The notes: generated by a model from the letters alone, not told the origin. A stretch of 64,000 bases of DNA from Megaleporinus macrocephalus (GCA_021613375.1 CM038720.1:1474069-1538068), one strand, 5' to 3'. Shown: positions 24,701-33,469, counted from the stretch's first letter. Program-made: numbers and translations.

Positions 24701-25274
24701 CCATGACCAAAACCTTCACTAATTAGTGACTTAATTGACGATGTCTTCTTCCATTACCACTAACACCTCTATTATCAGCCAGCAGAAACAGTTCTGATCC
24801 TCCTTCTCTCCTCCTTCTCTCCTCCTTCTCTCCTCCTTATCTCCTCCTTCTCTCCTCCTTCTCTCCGCACAGTGCTGCGCCGTGGCCTTCATTGAAAAGC
24901 TGGACGCTCAGTCTCTGAACTTGAGTCCGGAGGATTTCGAGCGCTACATGTCCGGCCAGGTGTCTCCACGGAGACAGGACGATCCGGGCTCCTGGCCGCA
25001 GTCCGGCCCCAACGTCAACCCCGTCATCAGCCAGATAAACCGGACCCTGGACCTGCTGACGTGCCTGGAGAAGCGACAGCAGCAGGTTCTGGACGGAGCT
25101 GTCGCCATGCAGGCCGAGCTGGGCGAGTGGCAGGACAGCGTGGCTCGGGAAGTCCAGGACATCCTGGAGAAATTCCCGCTGGAGATCAAACCCCGTGCCT
25201 CAGCCATAGACGCTGAGAACGTGGAGAACGACAGACTGCCACCTCCGCTCCAGCCTCAGGTGTTCGCCGGCTAG
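5113..25274 (+). CDS. rabgef1: Rabex-5 (Rab5 guanine nucleotide exchange factor), complete spliced gene
   Basis: Coding exons 5113-5291, 6977-7173, (optional 9594-9740), 15675-15841, 18077-18158, 20055-20187, 22116-22207, 22305-22561 and 24873-25274 join in phase with GT/AG borders. They give 502 aa (551 with the optional exon); the mammalian protein is about 490 aa. Seen: an A20 zinc finger with Cys19, Cys23, Cys35 and Cys38 and the Tyr25-Tyr26 pair; a ubiquitin-interacting helix with Ala58; a linker to about 145; a helical bundle and Vps9 domain (about 150-370) with Asp324 in SADDFLPT and Tyr365 in [10 protein letters not shown]; and a C-terminal helical tail. Family knowledge: Rabex-5 exchanges nucleotide on Rab5 and Rab21 at early endosomes, binds Rabaptin-5 through the tail, and binds ubiquitinated cargo through its N-terminus. 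The Asp and Tyr correspond to the catalytic pair. Fish also carry a paralogue, rabgef1l; I cannot separate the two here. Confidence 0.94.
5325..5452. mobile_element. Fragment of dispersed fish repeat (also at 35065 and 41300)
   Basis: CACCACCACGTCAGTGTCAC, CAGTGCTGAGAATGACCCAC and TGCTCTGTGGTGGTCCTGTG blocks are shared with 35150-35245 and 41360-41470. It sits just after rabgef1 exon 1. Confidence 0.6.
5453..6182. mobile_element. Probable decayed hAT-like MITE or cluster
   Basis: Cis-acting repeat character only: CGATACCGATCG near the left and ATCGATAACGATACATAG to TCCATCTCTA at the right. This end resembles the TAGRGATG-type ends of other elements here. The left boundary is unclear and no target duplication was found. 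Confidence 0.3.
6457..6787. mobile_element. hAT-type MITE
   Basis: It starts TAGGGGTGTG and ends CCAGCCCTA. The flanking octamers GTCCTAAT (6449-6456) and ATCCTAAT (6788-6795) match at 7 of 8 positions, the hAT duplication length. It contains ATCGATTT-rich internal sequence and no coding frame. Confidence 0.75.
6977..7173 (+). CDS. rabgef1: rabgef1 coding exon 2: ubiquitin-interacting helix and linker
   Basis: Acceptor TTATAG at 6976 and donor AAG|gtatga after 7173. It completes Lys60 and continues [12 protein letters not shown], the acidic end of the inverted ubiquitin-interacting motif. A Ser/Gln/Pro-rich linker and the basic [13 protein letters not shown] segment follow. It ends in phase 1, and the 61-bp satellite starts about 105 bp downstream. 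Confidence 0.93.
7279..8955 (+). repeat. 61-bp satellite array, locus 1 (about 27 copies)
   Basis: Period 61 is read directly from the one-base shift per 60-base line. The unit contains AACTCAGTTTATATACAATA and CCTACATTTAGAGTTATACA. Copies differ mainly at one C/T (ACACTC or ACATTC). It lies in the rabgef1 intron after exon 2. Confidence 0.98.
8956..9593. other. Intron sequence before the cassette exon
   Basis: Unique sequence. From about 9475 it becomes a strong pyrimidine tract leading to the CCCCAG acceptor at 9593. No other feature seen. Confidence 0.5.
9594..9740 (+). CDS. rabgef1: rabgef1 predicted cassette exon (frame-neutral, 147 bp)
   Basis: A long pyrimidine tract (about 9475-9590) ends in CCCCAG at 9593, and a donor GAAG|gtagat follows 9740. 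The phase-1 end of exon 2 joins it in frame. It has no stop codon, is exactly 49 codons long and leaves the frame unchanged, so it can be included or skipped. The peptide is charged at first (repeated Arg/Glu) and ends [14 protein letters not shown]. It would lengthen the linker between the ubiquitin-binding and catalytic halves. Inclusion is inferred only from splice signals and frame; I do not recall a known homologous exon. Confidence 0.55.
9905..11395 (+). repeat. 28/29-bp minisatellite
   Basis: Alternating units built on CTGTGTAGTATCTCAGTATA followed by GTACTCTGT (29 bp) or GTATCTAT (28 bp). Homogeneous from about 10230; degenerate flanks of the same motif start near 9905. Confidence 0.97.
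11519..11955 (+). repeat. TG-rich minisatellite and (GT)n
   Basis: Irregular TGTGTTGTGTGG-type units pass into pure GT at about 11908-11955. It gives overlapping Cys/Val open frames with no coding meaning. Confidence 0.97.
12061..12391. mobile_element. Probable Tc1/mariner-like MITE
   Basis: Inverted ends share ATAGTTTGGGGACG (left, about 12078) with CGTCCCCAAACTAT (right, about 12366). The right end reads GGGCAGTGTA next to TA. About 330 bp, non-coding. Confidence 0.5.
12392..13300. other. Unique intron sequence of rabgef1
   Basis: No exon, array or element ends recognised. From about 13300 a degenerate AGTGTAGTGTAAC motif begins and grades into the next array. Confidence 0.5.
13310..15412 (+). 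repeat. 21/30-bp composite minisatellite
   Basis: The 30-bp unit is TGAGCTGTAGTGTAACTCTG plus GTAACAGTAG; the 21-bp unit ends after GTAACTGTAG. Both are multiples of three, which explains the long Ser/Cys/Val/Thr frame. The 5' part (13310-13940) is more diverged. Confidence 0.97.
15675..15841 (+). CDS. rabgef1: rabgef1 coding exon 3 (constitutive): start of helical bundle
   Basis: Acceptor TTGTTTCAG at 15674, donor AAG|gtgaga after 15841. It encodes [20 protein letters not shown] then [14 protein letters not shown] and the first helices of the bundle that packs on the Vps9 core. It ends in phase 0. A 21/30-bp minisatellite lies just upstream and a 27-bp one just downstream. Confidence 0.94.
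16075..17735 (+). repeat. 27-bp pyrimidine-rich minisatellite (about 60 copies)
   Basis: The unit combines CACCTCCATCTCCTCCACTC with TGTTCTT. The 27-bp period keeps frame, producing a 608-codon open frame on + and others on -. It lies in the intron after rabgef1 exon 15675-15841. Confidence 0.97.
18077..18158 (+). CDS. rabgef1: rabgef1 coding exon 4: helical bundle
   Basis: Acceptor GTTTTAG at 18076, donor AAAG|gtgagt after 18158. It encodes [20 protein letters not shown] and RLMTHFK, matching the helical bundle that precedes the Vps9 domain in Rabex-5. It begins in phase 0 and ends in phase 1. Confidence 0.93.
18266..18352 (+). repeat. (ATGT)n/(TA)n/(GT)n compound microsatellite
   Basis: Runs of GTAT, TA and GT lie directly left of the hAT-type MITE at 18356. 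A second GT run (about 18735-18784) lies directly right of it. Confidence 0.95.
18356..18730 (+). mobile_element. hAT-type MITE, family A copy 1
   Basis: It starts TAGGGCTGTTTATAGGCAAG and ends TACACCCCTA. Flanks GTGTATGT and ATCTATGT match at 6 of 8. It shares CTAGTGGTCAGAGGTTTAAA and CTTGTGCTGCTTGTTAATGT with copies at 38361, 51808 and 55545. Confidence 0.8.
18735..18784 (+). repeat. (GT)n microsatellite
   Basis: A pure GT run of about 50 bp next to the right end of the hAT-type MITE. Confidence 0.95.
18810..19567 (+). repeat. 29-bp minisatellite, locus 1, with transposon-like flank
   Basis: About 21 copies of CTGCTGTAGGCTGAATGGGT plus GGAGCTAAA from about 18935. The left flank (TTCCAGCCTCTCTTTATCC) resembles the interior of the Kolobok/T2-like element at 26978, which carries the same 29-bp array. 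Likely a truncated relative of that element. Confidence 0.85.
19568..20054. other. Unique intron sequence of rabgef1
   Basis: No repeat or element recognised, apart from the pyrimidine tract before the exon at 20055. Confidence 0.5.
20055..20187 (+). CDS. rabgef1: rabgef1 coding exon 5: helical bundle / Vps9 junction
   Basis: Acceptor TCTCTACAG at 20054, donor ATCCG|gtgagg after 20187. It encodes [20 protein letters not shown] then [20 protein letters not shown], strongly conserved in Rabex-5. Within the following intron a long GTGACTGTGTT-type array begins about 150 bp downstream. Confidence 0.95.
20336..22112 (+). repeat. 6/12/18-bp GTGACTGTGTTG-type minisatellite
   Basis: Variants of GGTGACAGTGACGGTGTT and GGTGACTGTGTTGTTGAT, all multiples of six. 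This keeps frames open on both strands (629 codons on -, 588 on +). It fills the intron between rabgef1 exons 20055-20187 and 22116-22207 and runs into the acceptor. Confidence 0.97.
22116..22207 (+). CDS. rabgef1: rabgef1 coding exon 6: Vps9 domain
   Basis: The acceptor GTTGCAG at 22115 sits at the very end of the preceding minisatellite. Donor ACAG|gtaact follows 22207. It encodes [20 protein letters not shown] and the next helix of the Vps9 fold. It ends in phase 1. Confidence 0.94.
22305..22561 (+). CDS. rabgef1: rabgef1 coding exon 7: Vps9 catalytic core
   Basis: Acceptor CTCCTCAG at 22304, donor CCTG|gtgaga after 22561. It encodes [20 protein letters not shown] through [10 protein letters not shown]. 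It carries Asp324 and Tyr365, which by family knowledge correspond to the exchange-critical Asp and Tyr of Rabex-5. Third positions are GC-rich compared with the AT-rich introns. Confidence 0.96.
22562..23034. other. Unique intron sequence of rabgef1
   Basis: No exon, transposon end or array recognised between the donor at 22562 and the 51-bp array. Confidence 0.5.
23035..24270 (+). repeat. 51-bp AT-rich satellite (about 24 copies)
   Basis: The unit combines TACTCTATTAATACTGATTA, ATATTTAATAATAAAGTGTA and AAAGCTCTACT. Very homogeneous. It ends abruptly where the MITE at 24272 begins. Confidence 0.98.
24272..24549. mobile_element. MITE with about 85-bp inverted arms
   Basis: The left arm starts TCAAGGGCAAG and the right arm ends CTCTCCCTTGA. 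Both contain CCAATGGGAAGGTGGT (or its complement) and AGATCAAAGAAGA. The arms span about 24272-24358 and 24465-24549. Confidence 0.8.
24607..24632 (+). repeat. C-rich tract
   Basis: A poly-C run with single A interruptions, a candidate i-motif on + or G-quadruplex on -. It lies in the intron before the last rabgef1 exon. Confidence 0.8.
24801..24866 (+). repeat. 12-bp pyrimidine repeat forming the last rabgef1 acceptor tract
   Basis: About five and a half copies of TTCTCTCCTCCT directly before CGCACAG at 24872. It supplies the polypyrimidine tract of the last exon. Confidence 0.9.
24873..25274 (+). CDS. rabgef1: rabgef1 last coding exon: C-terminal region and stop
   Basis: Acceptor CCGCACAG at 24872 after a perfect pyrimidine minisatellite. 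It encodes [20 protein letters not shown], then a Ser/Pro linker, a predicted coiled coil (about 413-465; the Rabaptin-5-binding region by family knowledge) and the conserved end [22 protein letters not shown] at 25272-25274. Confidence 0.96.
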   Translation, partial: CCAVAFIEKLDAQSLNLSPEDFERYMSGQVSPRRQDDPGSWPQSGPNVNPVISQINRTLDLLTCLEKRQQQVLDGAVAMQAELGEWQDSVAREVQDILEKFPLEIKPRASAIDAENVENDRLPPPLQPQVFAG

Positions 25275-26484
25275 CAGGAGCAGCGGCGGAGTGGTGGAAG
25301 TCGATCGCAGTCGGTTGTGCCGCTTCCATCTCGTCGGGTTTGGTGGACTTCTGTTTGTTTAGCGTCCCTCGAAGCTCTTGCACTTTGCTGTCGGCGGCCG
25401 CTGGACTACAGTTCTGCGAGTGGAGCTGCAGCTACGGGCAGCAGAGAATCTGCAGAACTACAGTCCAGCTGTTCACCTGGACTTACATTATACAAACTAA
25501 CACACAGCACTAACATTACTAGTGTTCAACAGTAGATCAGGACCGCGCTGACCAGCCTCATCCACGTCCTGAGCGTCCACTCTGTAGCGTCTGCGGGTAC
25601 ACTAAACAAAAAAACGCTGAATTTACTTAATTATGCATCATTTCCTCATTAAATCTTACACAAACACTCATCAGCTGAACGTAGGACAGTGACGGAGAAA
25701 CGCTACAGGTTTGAAAATGTTCCTCTAGTTCAGATAAACATCTAAGTTCCAACTCAAACATTATATTTTATTATAATTATAATATAATATTATCATAATA
25801 TCCCATGTGACCCAATGAGTGAACTCATTAATAAGAGTTATTTTTAATTATATCGTAACACTGTATTTAAAAACCACAACAGATTCCGTTCATCAGACTT
25901 TATGCAAATTAATCTGGACAGCACGGAACGTCTACCCAATCAGAGGGCCAGCTGCATAGCTTCATGAAGGCGTTCATCTTGCACCAGTGTAAATGTGTAA
26001 ATACAGCACTAAGCTTCAGAAACTATTCCGATCTCTAAAAAGGGGGAGTAGAAGCTTCCTGGTCCGTTGATCTCCATGTTTGATGTTAGAGCTAATCAGA
26101 TTTAAGCTCAGAGAACGTTTAGGCCAAAGGAACATTCCTTATATGGGCGTGAATTAAATATTTGAAAATATTACATGTAACACGTGAAAATTATGGATCA
26201 GGTGAGTTCAGCATCTCCACTGATGTTTCAGAACTTCTACATAATTCAGGTGTAAACAGAGAGTGTTTTTAGTGTGAGGTGGTTCAGATGGTGTGTATAT
26301 ATAAACTGTATTTACTATGAAACCCACCAGTGAAGCTACACGTGTCTTCTGAGTTTATCTGGATGTTGATGGTAAAATGTGGAAGATCTGAAAATACTAG
26401 GTTTTCTTTGGGGACTATTTGAACCTCACAGCGTCCTGCATGTATCCCTCCACCATGAATGGAGTTTAAGACTGAGATCTTCTC
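25275..26484. other. rabgef1 3' UTR and downstream sequence
   Basis: Unique, increasingly AT-rich sequence after the stop codon with an ATTAAA at 25648. No further gene seen. Confidence 0.5.
25648..25653 (+). terminator. Candidate poly(A) signal for rabgef1 (ATTAAA)
   Basis: ATTAAA lies 374 bp past the rabgef1 stop, a normal 3' UTR distance. Canonical AATAAA hexamers occur later, at 28137 and 28193, after a Kolobok/T2-like element, so a longer 3' UTR is also possible. Confidence 0.35.
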
Positions 26485-26602
26485 TAAACATCATAAACAG
26501 CGTCTCAGAATCAGACATTGTATTTATAACATCTACTGTAAGAACTTTCTGTGAGGAGCTTTTAGAGGAGGACGTCTGGTTCCATTCACCTCCACTGTGA
26601 AC
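26485..26602 (+). mobile_element. Solo arm of the inverted-repeat element at 422-959
   Basis: Shares CAGCGTCTCAGAATCAGACA and CGTCTGGTTCCATTCACCTC with both arms at 422-959, at very high identity. The partner arm is absent. Confidence 0.75.
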
Positions 26603-26977
26603 CTCGTTATGCAGAAATTTTGAAAAATTGGTGGAGTTCCTCTTTGAACATGCGTGCTATGCTGCTGTGGAATGAAGTTCTGAGGAAAGGCTCTCCTTAG
26701 ACTACTGGTAAGGGATGTGTTGTCCTTTAGAAAAGCTTGAAATGAAATGTAGAGTATTGATTTACTGATATTGATTATTTCAGGTATACGTGCGGTACCT
26801 TTGTTTTTTGTTATGAATATGAATTTTGTTATTCTCTGTAGTGTTACTGTACCAGACTGTGGTTTGGTGTAAACATCTAAACGTAAACACTAGTTACAGA
26901 TTGTACACTGTATATACGGCTGAGCTGTTACCATGACTACAGGAGTATAAACTGAGTTTCTGTACTGCTATACTACT

Positions 26978-27980
26978 TTAAAGGGCCCGTATGTCACTGT
27001 TCTCCACGTTTCTGTGTTTGTGTAGCATGAATGCTTCTAATTCATCTCTGTATGAGCTGTTCCAGCCTCTCTTTCTCCTTTAAAGCTCATTTATACTCTC
27101 TTGTACTCAAAAGACCCCCTGATCTTTGGGCGGGGGTCCCACAGTGGCTGCTTGCTCACTCCTACCCTCTCCATAGTGGTGCTGATGTCAGTAATGATTT
27201 GGTTCATCAGCTCTTCTTCTTCTACTCTTTTCTAGTTTGGCAGATGGTTACAGCTGGAAGGCTGTAGAGGACCACCAGGGTGAACTAGTCTGCTACAGCG
27301 CCCCCCTGAGGCAGACCAGTGACGCAGCTCTAGTTAGTGAGGAGTACCGACCACAGCAGCTCACTGATGAACTCTGAGCTGAATGGGTGGAGCTAAACAG
27401 CTGTAGGCTGAATGGGTGGAGCTAAAGTGCTTTAGACTGAAAAGGTGGCGCTAAAGTGCTTTAGGCTGAATGGGTGGAGCTAAACTTGCATTGAACTGAA
27501 TGGGTGGAGCTAAACAGCTGTAGGCTGAATGGGTGGAGCTAAACTTGCATTGAACTTAGTGGGTGGAGCTAAACAGCTGTGAGCTGAATGGGTGGAGCTA
27601 AACTTGCATTGAACTGAGTGGGTGGAGCTAAACTGCTGTAGGCTGATTGGGTGAAGCTATACTGCTGTAGGCTGAATAGGTGGAGCTAAACAGCTGTAGG
27701 CTGAATGGGTGGAGCTAAACCGCTGTAGGCTGAATGGGTGGAGCTAAACAGCTGTAGGCTGAATGGGTGGAGCTAAACTGCTATAGGCTGAATAGGTGGA
27801 GCTAAACTGCTGTAGGCTGAATGGGTGGAGCTAAACTGCTGTAGGCTGAATGGGTGGAGCTAAACTGCTGTTTGTGACATCACGAAAGCGCTTCATTCAG
27901 AATGGGCTGTTTCTGTGTTTGGACTGTGTGTGTCGGAGTTGATGGTTAGCGGTGACTCTTTTCTCATACGGGCCCTTTAA
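26978..27980. mobile_element. Kolobok/T2-like non-autonomous element carrying a 29-bp minisatellite
   Basis: It begins TTAAAGGGCCCGTATG and ends with the exact complement CATACGGGCCCTTTAA, a 16-bp perfect inverted end including TTAA. TTAAAGGRR ends with TTAA duplications are the known signature of the T2/Kolobok group. The interior holds a 29-bp array (about 27377-27870). No transposase. Confidence 0.75.
27377..27870 (+). repeat. 29-bp minisatellite, locus 2 (inside the Kolobok/T2-like element)
   Basis: Units GGCTGAATGGGTGGAGCTAA plus ACTGCTGTA, with ACAGCTGTA and ACTTGCATTGAACT variants. Same unit as 18935-19567. Confidence 0.95.
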
Positions 27981-28136
27981 CGAGGCTGTGTTGTGGTGCA
28001 GTGTTGTGTTTGGTAACAGTTGTATGATGTCACACTTCTCTCCGTGGTAACCAGGTACACAGACACTATACTCACACAGGTTTTGGGTGGAGTCTCACAC
28101 GTGTGATCTTTTGTGAGTGTTAAGTTTTATTTCTAG

Positions 28137-28142
28137 AATAAA
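28137..28142 (+). terminator. Candidate distal poly(A) signal (AATAAA)
   Basis: AATAAA at 28137, with a second at 28193-28198. They would give a 3' UTR of about 2.9 kb that contains the 26978-27980 transposon. Only the hexamers support this. Confidence 0.25.
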
Positions 28143-28204
28143 AGTCACTGACCGGCGTGACGCTGCTGTGAGCGTCTCTTTAATCAACACTCAATAAAAC
28201 CTTC

Positions 28205-29185
28205 AGTCAAGTACTCTCCTGATCATTTCTCAATCATTTCTCAATCATTTCTCAATAATCTCTCAATAATCTCTCATCATTTCTCAATAATCTCTCAATA
28301 ATCTCTCATCATTTCTCAATCATTTCTTAGTAATCTCTCAATAATCTCTCATCATTTCTCAATAATCTCTCATCATTTCTCAATAATCTCTCATCATTTC
28401 TCAATAATCTCTCAATAATCTCTCATCATTTCTCAGTAATCTCTCAATAATCTCTCATCATTTCTCAGTAATCTCTCAGCATTTCTCAATCATTTCTCAA
28501 TAATCTCTCAATAATCTCTCATTTCTTAATAATCTCTCAATAATCTCTCAGCATTTCTTAATCATTTCTCAATAATCTCTCATCATTTCTCAATCTCTCA
28601 TAATTTCTCATTTCTCAATAATCTCTCATCATTTCTTAATCATTTCTCAATAATCTCTCAATAATCTCTCATCATTTCTCAGTAATCTCTCAATAATCTC
28701 TCATCATTTCTCAATAATCTCTCAATAATCTCTCATCATTTCTCAGTAATCTCTCAATAATCTCTCATCATTTCTCAATAATCTCTCGTCATTTCTCAAT
28801 CATTTCTCAATAATCTCTCAATAATCTATCATCATTTCTCTATAATCTCTCAATAATCTCTCATCATTTCTTAATAATCTCTCAGCATTTCTCAATCATT
28901 TCTCAATAATCTCTCAATAATCTCTCATTTCTTAATAATCTCTCAATAATCTCTCAGCATTTCTTAATCATTTCTCAATAATCTCTCATCATTTCTCAAT
29001 CTCTCATAATTTCTCATTTCTCAATAATCTCTCAATAATCTCTCATCATTTCTTAATCATTTCTCAATAATCTCTCAATAATCTCTCATCATTTCTCAAT
29101 AATCTCTCAATAATTTCTAATCATTCCTCAATCATTCCTCAATCATTCTTCAATCATTTCTCAATAATCTCTCATCTCTCAGCAC
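28205..29185 (+). repeat. CTCAATAATCT-type low-complexity minisatellite
   Basis: Irregular mixtures of TCTCAATAATC, TCTCATCATT and TCTCAATCATT, some in longer duplicated blocks (about 28490-28620 and 28870-29010 are similar). Confidence 0.95.
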
Positions 29186-29218
29186 AGACCAACACTGACA
29201 CCTAGTGGCTGATCTGTG

Positions 29219-29225
<7 letters not shown>

Positions 29226-29282
<57 letters not shown>

Positions 29283-29294
29283 AATCCGGAATGT

Positions 29295-29357
<63 letters not shown>

Positions 29358-29371
29358 AATCCGGAATGTTG

Positions 29372-29404
<33 letters not shown>

Positions 29405-29449
29405 AATCCGGAATGTTGTCTCTCTCTCTCTCTTTTTAATCCGGAATGT

Positions 29450-29502
<53 letters not shown>

Positions 29503-29580
29503 AATCCGAAATGTTGTCTCTCTCTCTTTTCAATCCGAAATTTTGTCTCTCTCTCTCTCTCTCTTTTTAATCCGGAATGT

Positions 29581-29615
<35 letters not shown>

Positions 29616-29765
29616 AATCCGAAATTTTGTCTCTCTCTCTCTTTTTAATCCGGAATGTTGTCTCTCTCTCTCTCTCTCTCTCTTTTTAATCAGAAAGTTT
29701 GTCTCTCTCTCTCTTTTTAATCCGGAATGTTGTCTCTCTCTCTCTCTCTTTTTAATCCGGAATGT

Positions 29766-29826
<61 letters not shown>

Positions 29827-29939
29827 AATCTGAAAGTTTGTCTCTCTCTCTCTTTTTAATCCGGAATGTTGTCTCTCTCTCTCTTTTTAATCCGGAATGT
29901 TGTCTCTCTTTCTCTCTCTCTCTTTTTAATCCGGAATGT

Positions 29940-29996
<57 letters not shown>

Positions 29997-30072
29997 AATC
30001 CGAAAGTTTGTCTCTCTCTCTTTTTTTAATCCGGAATGTTGTCTCTCTCTCTCTCTTTTTAATCCGAAATGT

Positions 30073-30115
<43 letters not shown>

Positions 30116-30345
30116 AATCCGAAAGTTTGTCTCTCTCTCTCTTTTTAATCCGGAATGTTGTCTCTCTCTCTCTCTTTTTAATCCGGAATGTTGTCTCTCT
30201 TTCTCTCTCTCTCTTTTTAATCCGGAATGTTGTCTCTCTCTCTCTCTTTTTAATCCAGAATGTTGTCTCTCTCTCTCTCTTTTTAATCCGGAATTTTGTC
30301 TCTCTCTCTCTCTCTCTCTCTCTTTTTAATTCGGAATGTTGTCTC
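29226..30345 (+). repeat. (CT)n array punctuated by an 18-20-bp spacer
   Basis: Pure TC runs of 10-60 bp alternate with TTTTTAATCCGGAATGTTG or close variants, about 25 times. Length varies mostly in the TC parts. Not a CRISPR: the constant part alternates with dinucleotide runs. Confidence 0.97.
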
Positions 30346-30670
30346 TCCGGATGTAACCTGGATGGAACTCTTTAAACTGTGGATGTTCACCTGGGATTTT
30401 CCAAAGTGGCCCATTTAACAAACTCCTCCGAACTCCTGCTGCAGCACCTCCACCGTCTCCAGACGCTCTCAGATTAGAATATGGGTCAGTCTCTGTCTCC
30501 GGAGACGCGTCTCTCCTCTCCCTCTCGCGCTTCTCCTCCTCCTGTTTTCGGGGAATTGTGTCTGAAACATGCCGGACAGACTGTGGCTCCAACGTTCCGT
30601 GTTCTGAGCTATATTTCATTTATTGAAATATTTACTATTAAATCTGAATATAAACTTTCTAACGAAGTAA

Positions 30671-30825
30671 TCAGAGTTGATCAGAGTTGATCAGAGTTGA
30701 TCAGAGTTAATCAGAGTTGATCAGAGTTGATCAGAGTTGATCAGAGTTAATCAGAGTTGATCAGAGTTGATCAGAGTTGATCAGAGTTAATCAGAGTTGA
30801 TCAGAGTTGATCAGAGTTGATCAGA
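30671..30825 (+). repeat. 10-bp repeat with 40-bp higher-order period
   Basis: TCAGAGTTGA repeated, with every fourth unit TCAGAGTTAA. The 3+1 pattern is exact for three cycles. Confidence 0.98.
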
Positions 30826-30954
30826 CAGACTCTGCTTGCTGGAGGGGTCAGTGATTATAGATTAGACTTATTTATTGTATTTATTACTGTATGAGAGTTT
30901 TTCTATTGTTGGACAAAATTTACTGTAAATAGGAATATTCTGTTTTTTACGGGA

Positions 30955-33430
30955 CTCATGTTTTTAGTGACCTGGACACGGTGTTCACTATTAAATTAGA
31001 ATATAAATGATCAGTGGTGAATAATAATACACCCCGTTATTGGACAGAATTCCCTATTATATTGGAATATTTTTTACTTTTTGGACGTAATATTGAGTAC
31101 TGAATGGGAAAATTACATAATATTAAATATGACTACTGACTGGACACGCTATTCACTATTAAATTCTACTTTTTGGACAGTGTATTCCTTATTAGAATAA
31201 TCCAATTTTTGGACACAGTACTCACTATTAAATGAAACTACTCCAATTGTTGGATTCTATATTCAGTATTAAATGCGAATATTTCCATTTCTGGACACAA
31301 TATTTACTATTAAATGGGAATATTCAACTTTTTTATTGGACATACTCCTCTTCTTGGAATAGTTAATGGCCATTAATTAGGCATATTCTAATTTTTGTAC
31401 ACAGTATTCACTAATTATTGATAATATTCCACTTTTTACTGGAACAGATAATGACTACTGGACACAGTGTTCACTATTAAATAAAAATAATCCAATTTTG
31501 GAGACGGTACTCACTATTAAATAAAAATAATCAAATTTTGGAGACGGTACTCACTATTAAATAAAAATAATCCAATTTTGGAGACTGTACTCACTATTAA
31601 ATAAAAATAATCCAATTTTGGAGACAGTACTCACTATTAGATAAAAATAATCCAATTTTGGAGACGGTACTCACTATTAAATGAAAATAATCCAATTTTG
31701 GAGACAGTACTCACTATTAAATAAACATAATCCAATTTTGGAGACGGTTCTCACTATTAAATAAAAATAATCCAATTTTGGAGACTGTACTCACTATTAA
31801 ATAAACATAATCCAATTTTGGAGACAGTACTCACTATTAAATAAAAATAATCCAATTTTGGAGACGGTACTCACTATTAAATAAAAATAATCCAATTTAG
31901 GAGACGGTACTCACTATTAAATTAAAATAATCTAATTTTGGAGATGGTACTCACTATTAAATAAACATAATCCAATTTTGGATACGGTACTCACTATTAA
32001 ATGAAAATAATCTAATTTTGGATACGGTACTCACTATTAAATAAAAATAATCCAATTTTGGAGACTGTACTCACTATTAAATCAAAATAATCCAATTTTG
32101 GAGACGGTACTCACTATTAAATAAAAATAATCCAATTTTGGAGACGGTACTCACTATTAAATAAACATAATCCAATTTTGGAGACGGTACTCACTATTAA
32201 ATAAAAATAATCCAATTTAGGAGACGGTACTCACTATTAAATTAAAATAATCTAATTTTGGAGATGGTACTCACTATTAAATAAACATAATCCAATTTTG
32301 GATACGGTACTCACTATTAAATGAAAATAATCTAATTTTGGATACGGTACTCACTATTAAATGAAAATAATCTAATTTTGGATACGGTACTCACTATTAA
32401 ATGAAAATAATCTAATTTTGGATACGGTACTCACTATTAAATAAAAATAATCCAATTTTGGAGACGGTACTCACTATTAAATCAAAATAATCCAATTTTG
32501 GAGACGGTACTCACTATTAAATAAAAATAATCCAATTTTGGAGACTGTACTCACTATTAAATAAAAATAATCCAATTTTGGAGACGGTACTCACTATTAA
32601 ATAAAAATAATCCAATTTTGGAGACAGTACTCACTATTAAATGAAAATAATCTAATTTTGGAGATGGTACTCACTATTAAATAAACATAATCCAATTTTG
32701 GAGACAGTACTCACTATTAAATGAAAATAATCTAATTTTGGAGACTGTACTCACTATTAAATAAAAATAATCCAATTTTGGAGACAGTACTCACTATTAA
32801 ATAAAAATAATCCAATTTTGGAGACAGTACTCACTATTAAATGAAAATAATCTAATTTTGGAGACGGTACTCACTATTAAATAAAAATAATCCAATTTTG
32901 GAGACAGTACTCACTATTAAATGAAAATAATCTAATTTTGGAGACGGTACTCACTATTAAATAAAAATAATCCAATTTTGGAGACAGTACTCACTATTAA
33001 ATGAAAATAATCTAATTTTGGAGACTGTACTCACTATTAAATAAAAATAATCCAATTTTGGAGACGGTACTCACTATTAAATAAAAATAATCCAATTTTG
33101 GAGACAGTACTCACTATTAAATGAAAATAATCTAATTTTGGAGACGGTACTCACTATTAAATAAAAATAATCCAATTTTGGAGACAGTACTCACTATTAA
33201 ATGAAAATAATCTAATTTTGGAGACTGTACTCACTATTAAATAAAAATAATCCAATTTTGGAGACAGTACTCACTATTAAATGAAAATAATCTAATTTTG
33301 GAGACGGTACTCACTATTAAATAAAAATAATCCAATCATGGTTAATGAATATTAATTAGACATATTCCAATTTTTATACACCACATTCACTACTAAATAG
33401 GAATACTCCACATTTCTGGTAGAGTATTGA
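30955..33430 (+). repeat. 40-bp AT-rich satellite with decayed shoulders
   Basis: The core 31485-33335 has about 46 copies of CCAATTTTGGAGACGGTACT plus CACTATTAAATAAAAATAAT. Flanks 30955-31485 and 33336-33430 hold diverged TTCACTATTAAAT-type relatives. Confidence 0.96.
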
Positions 33431-33469
33431 TGATTTTTAGTGTTAGTGATTACTGATTGGATTATCTGT

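Noticed and set aside
29226..30345. CRISPR-like alternation of constant and variable segments
   Set aside because: The variable parts are pure (CT)n, the genome is vertebrate, and the constant segment is not a palindromic direct repeat.
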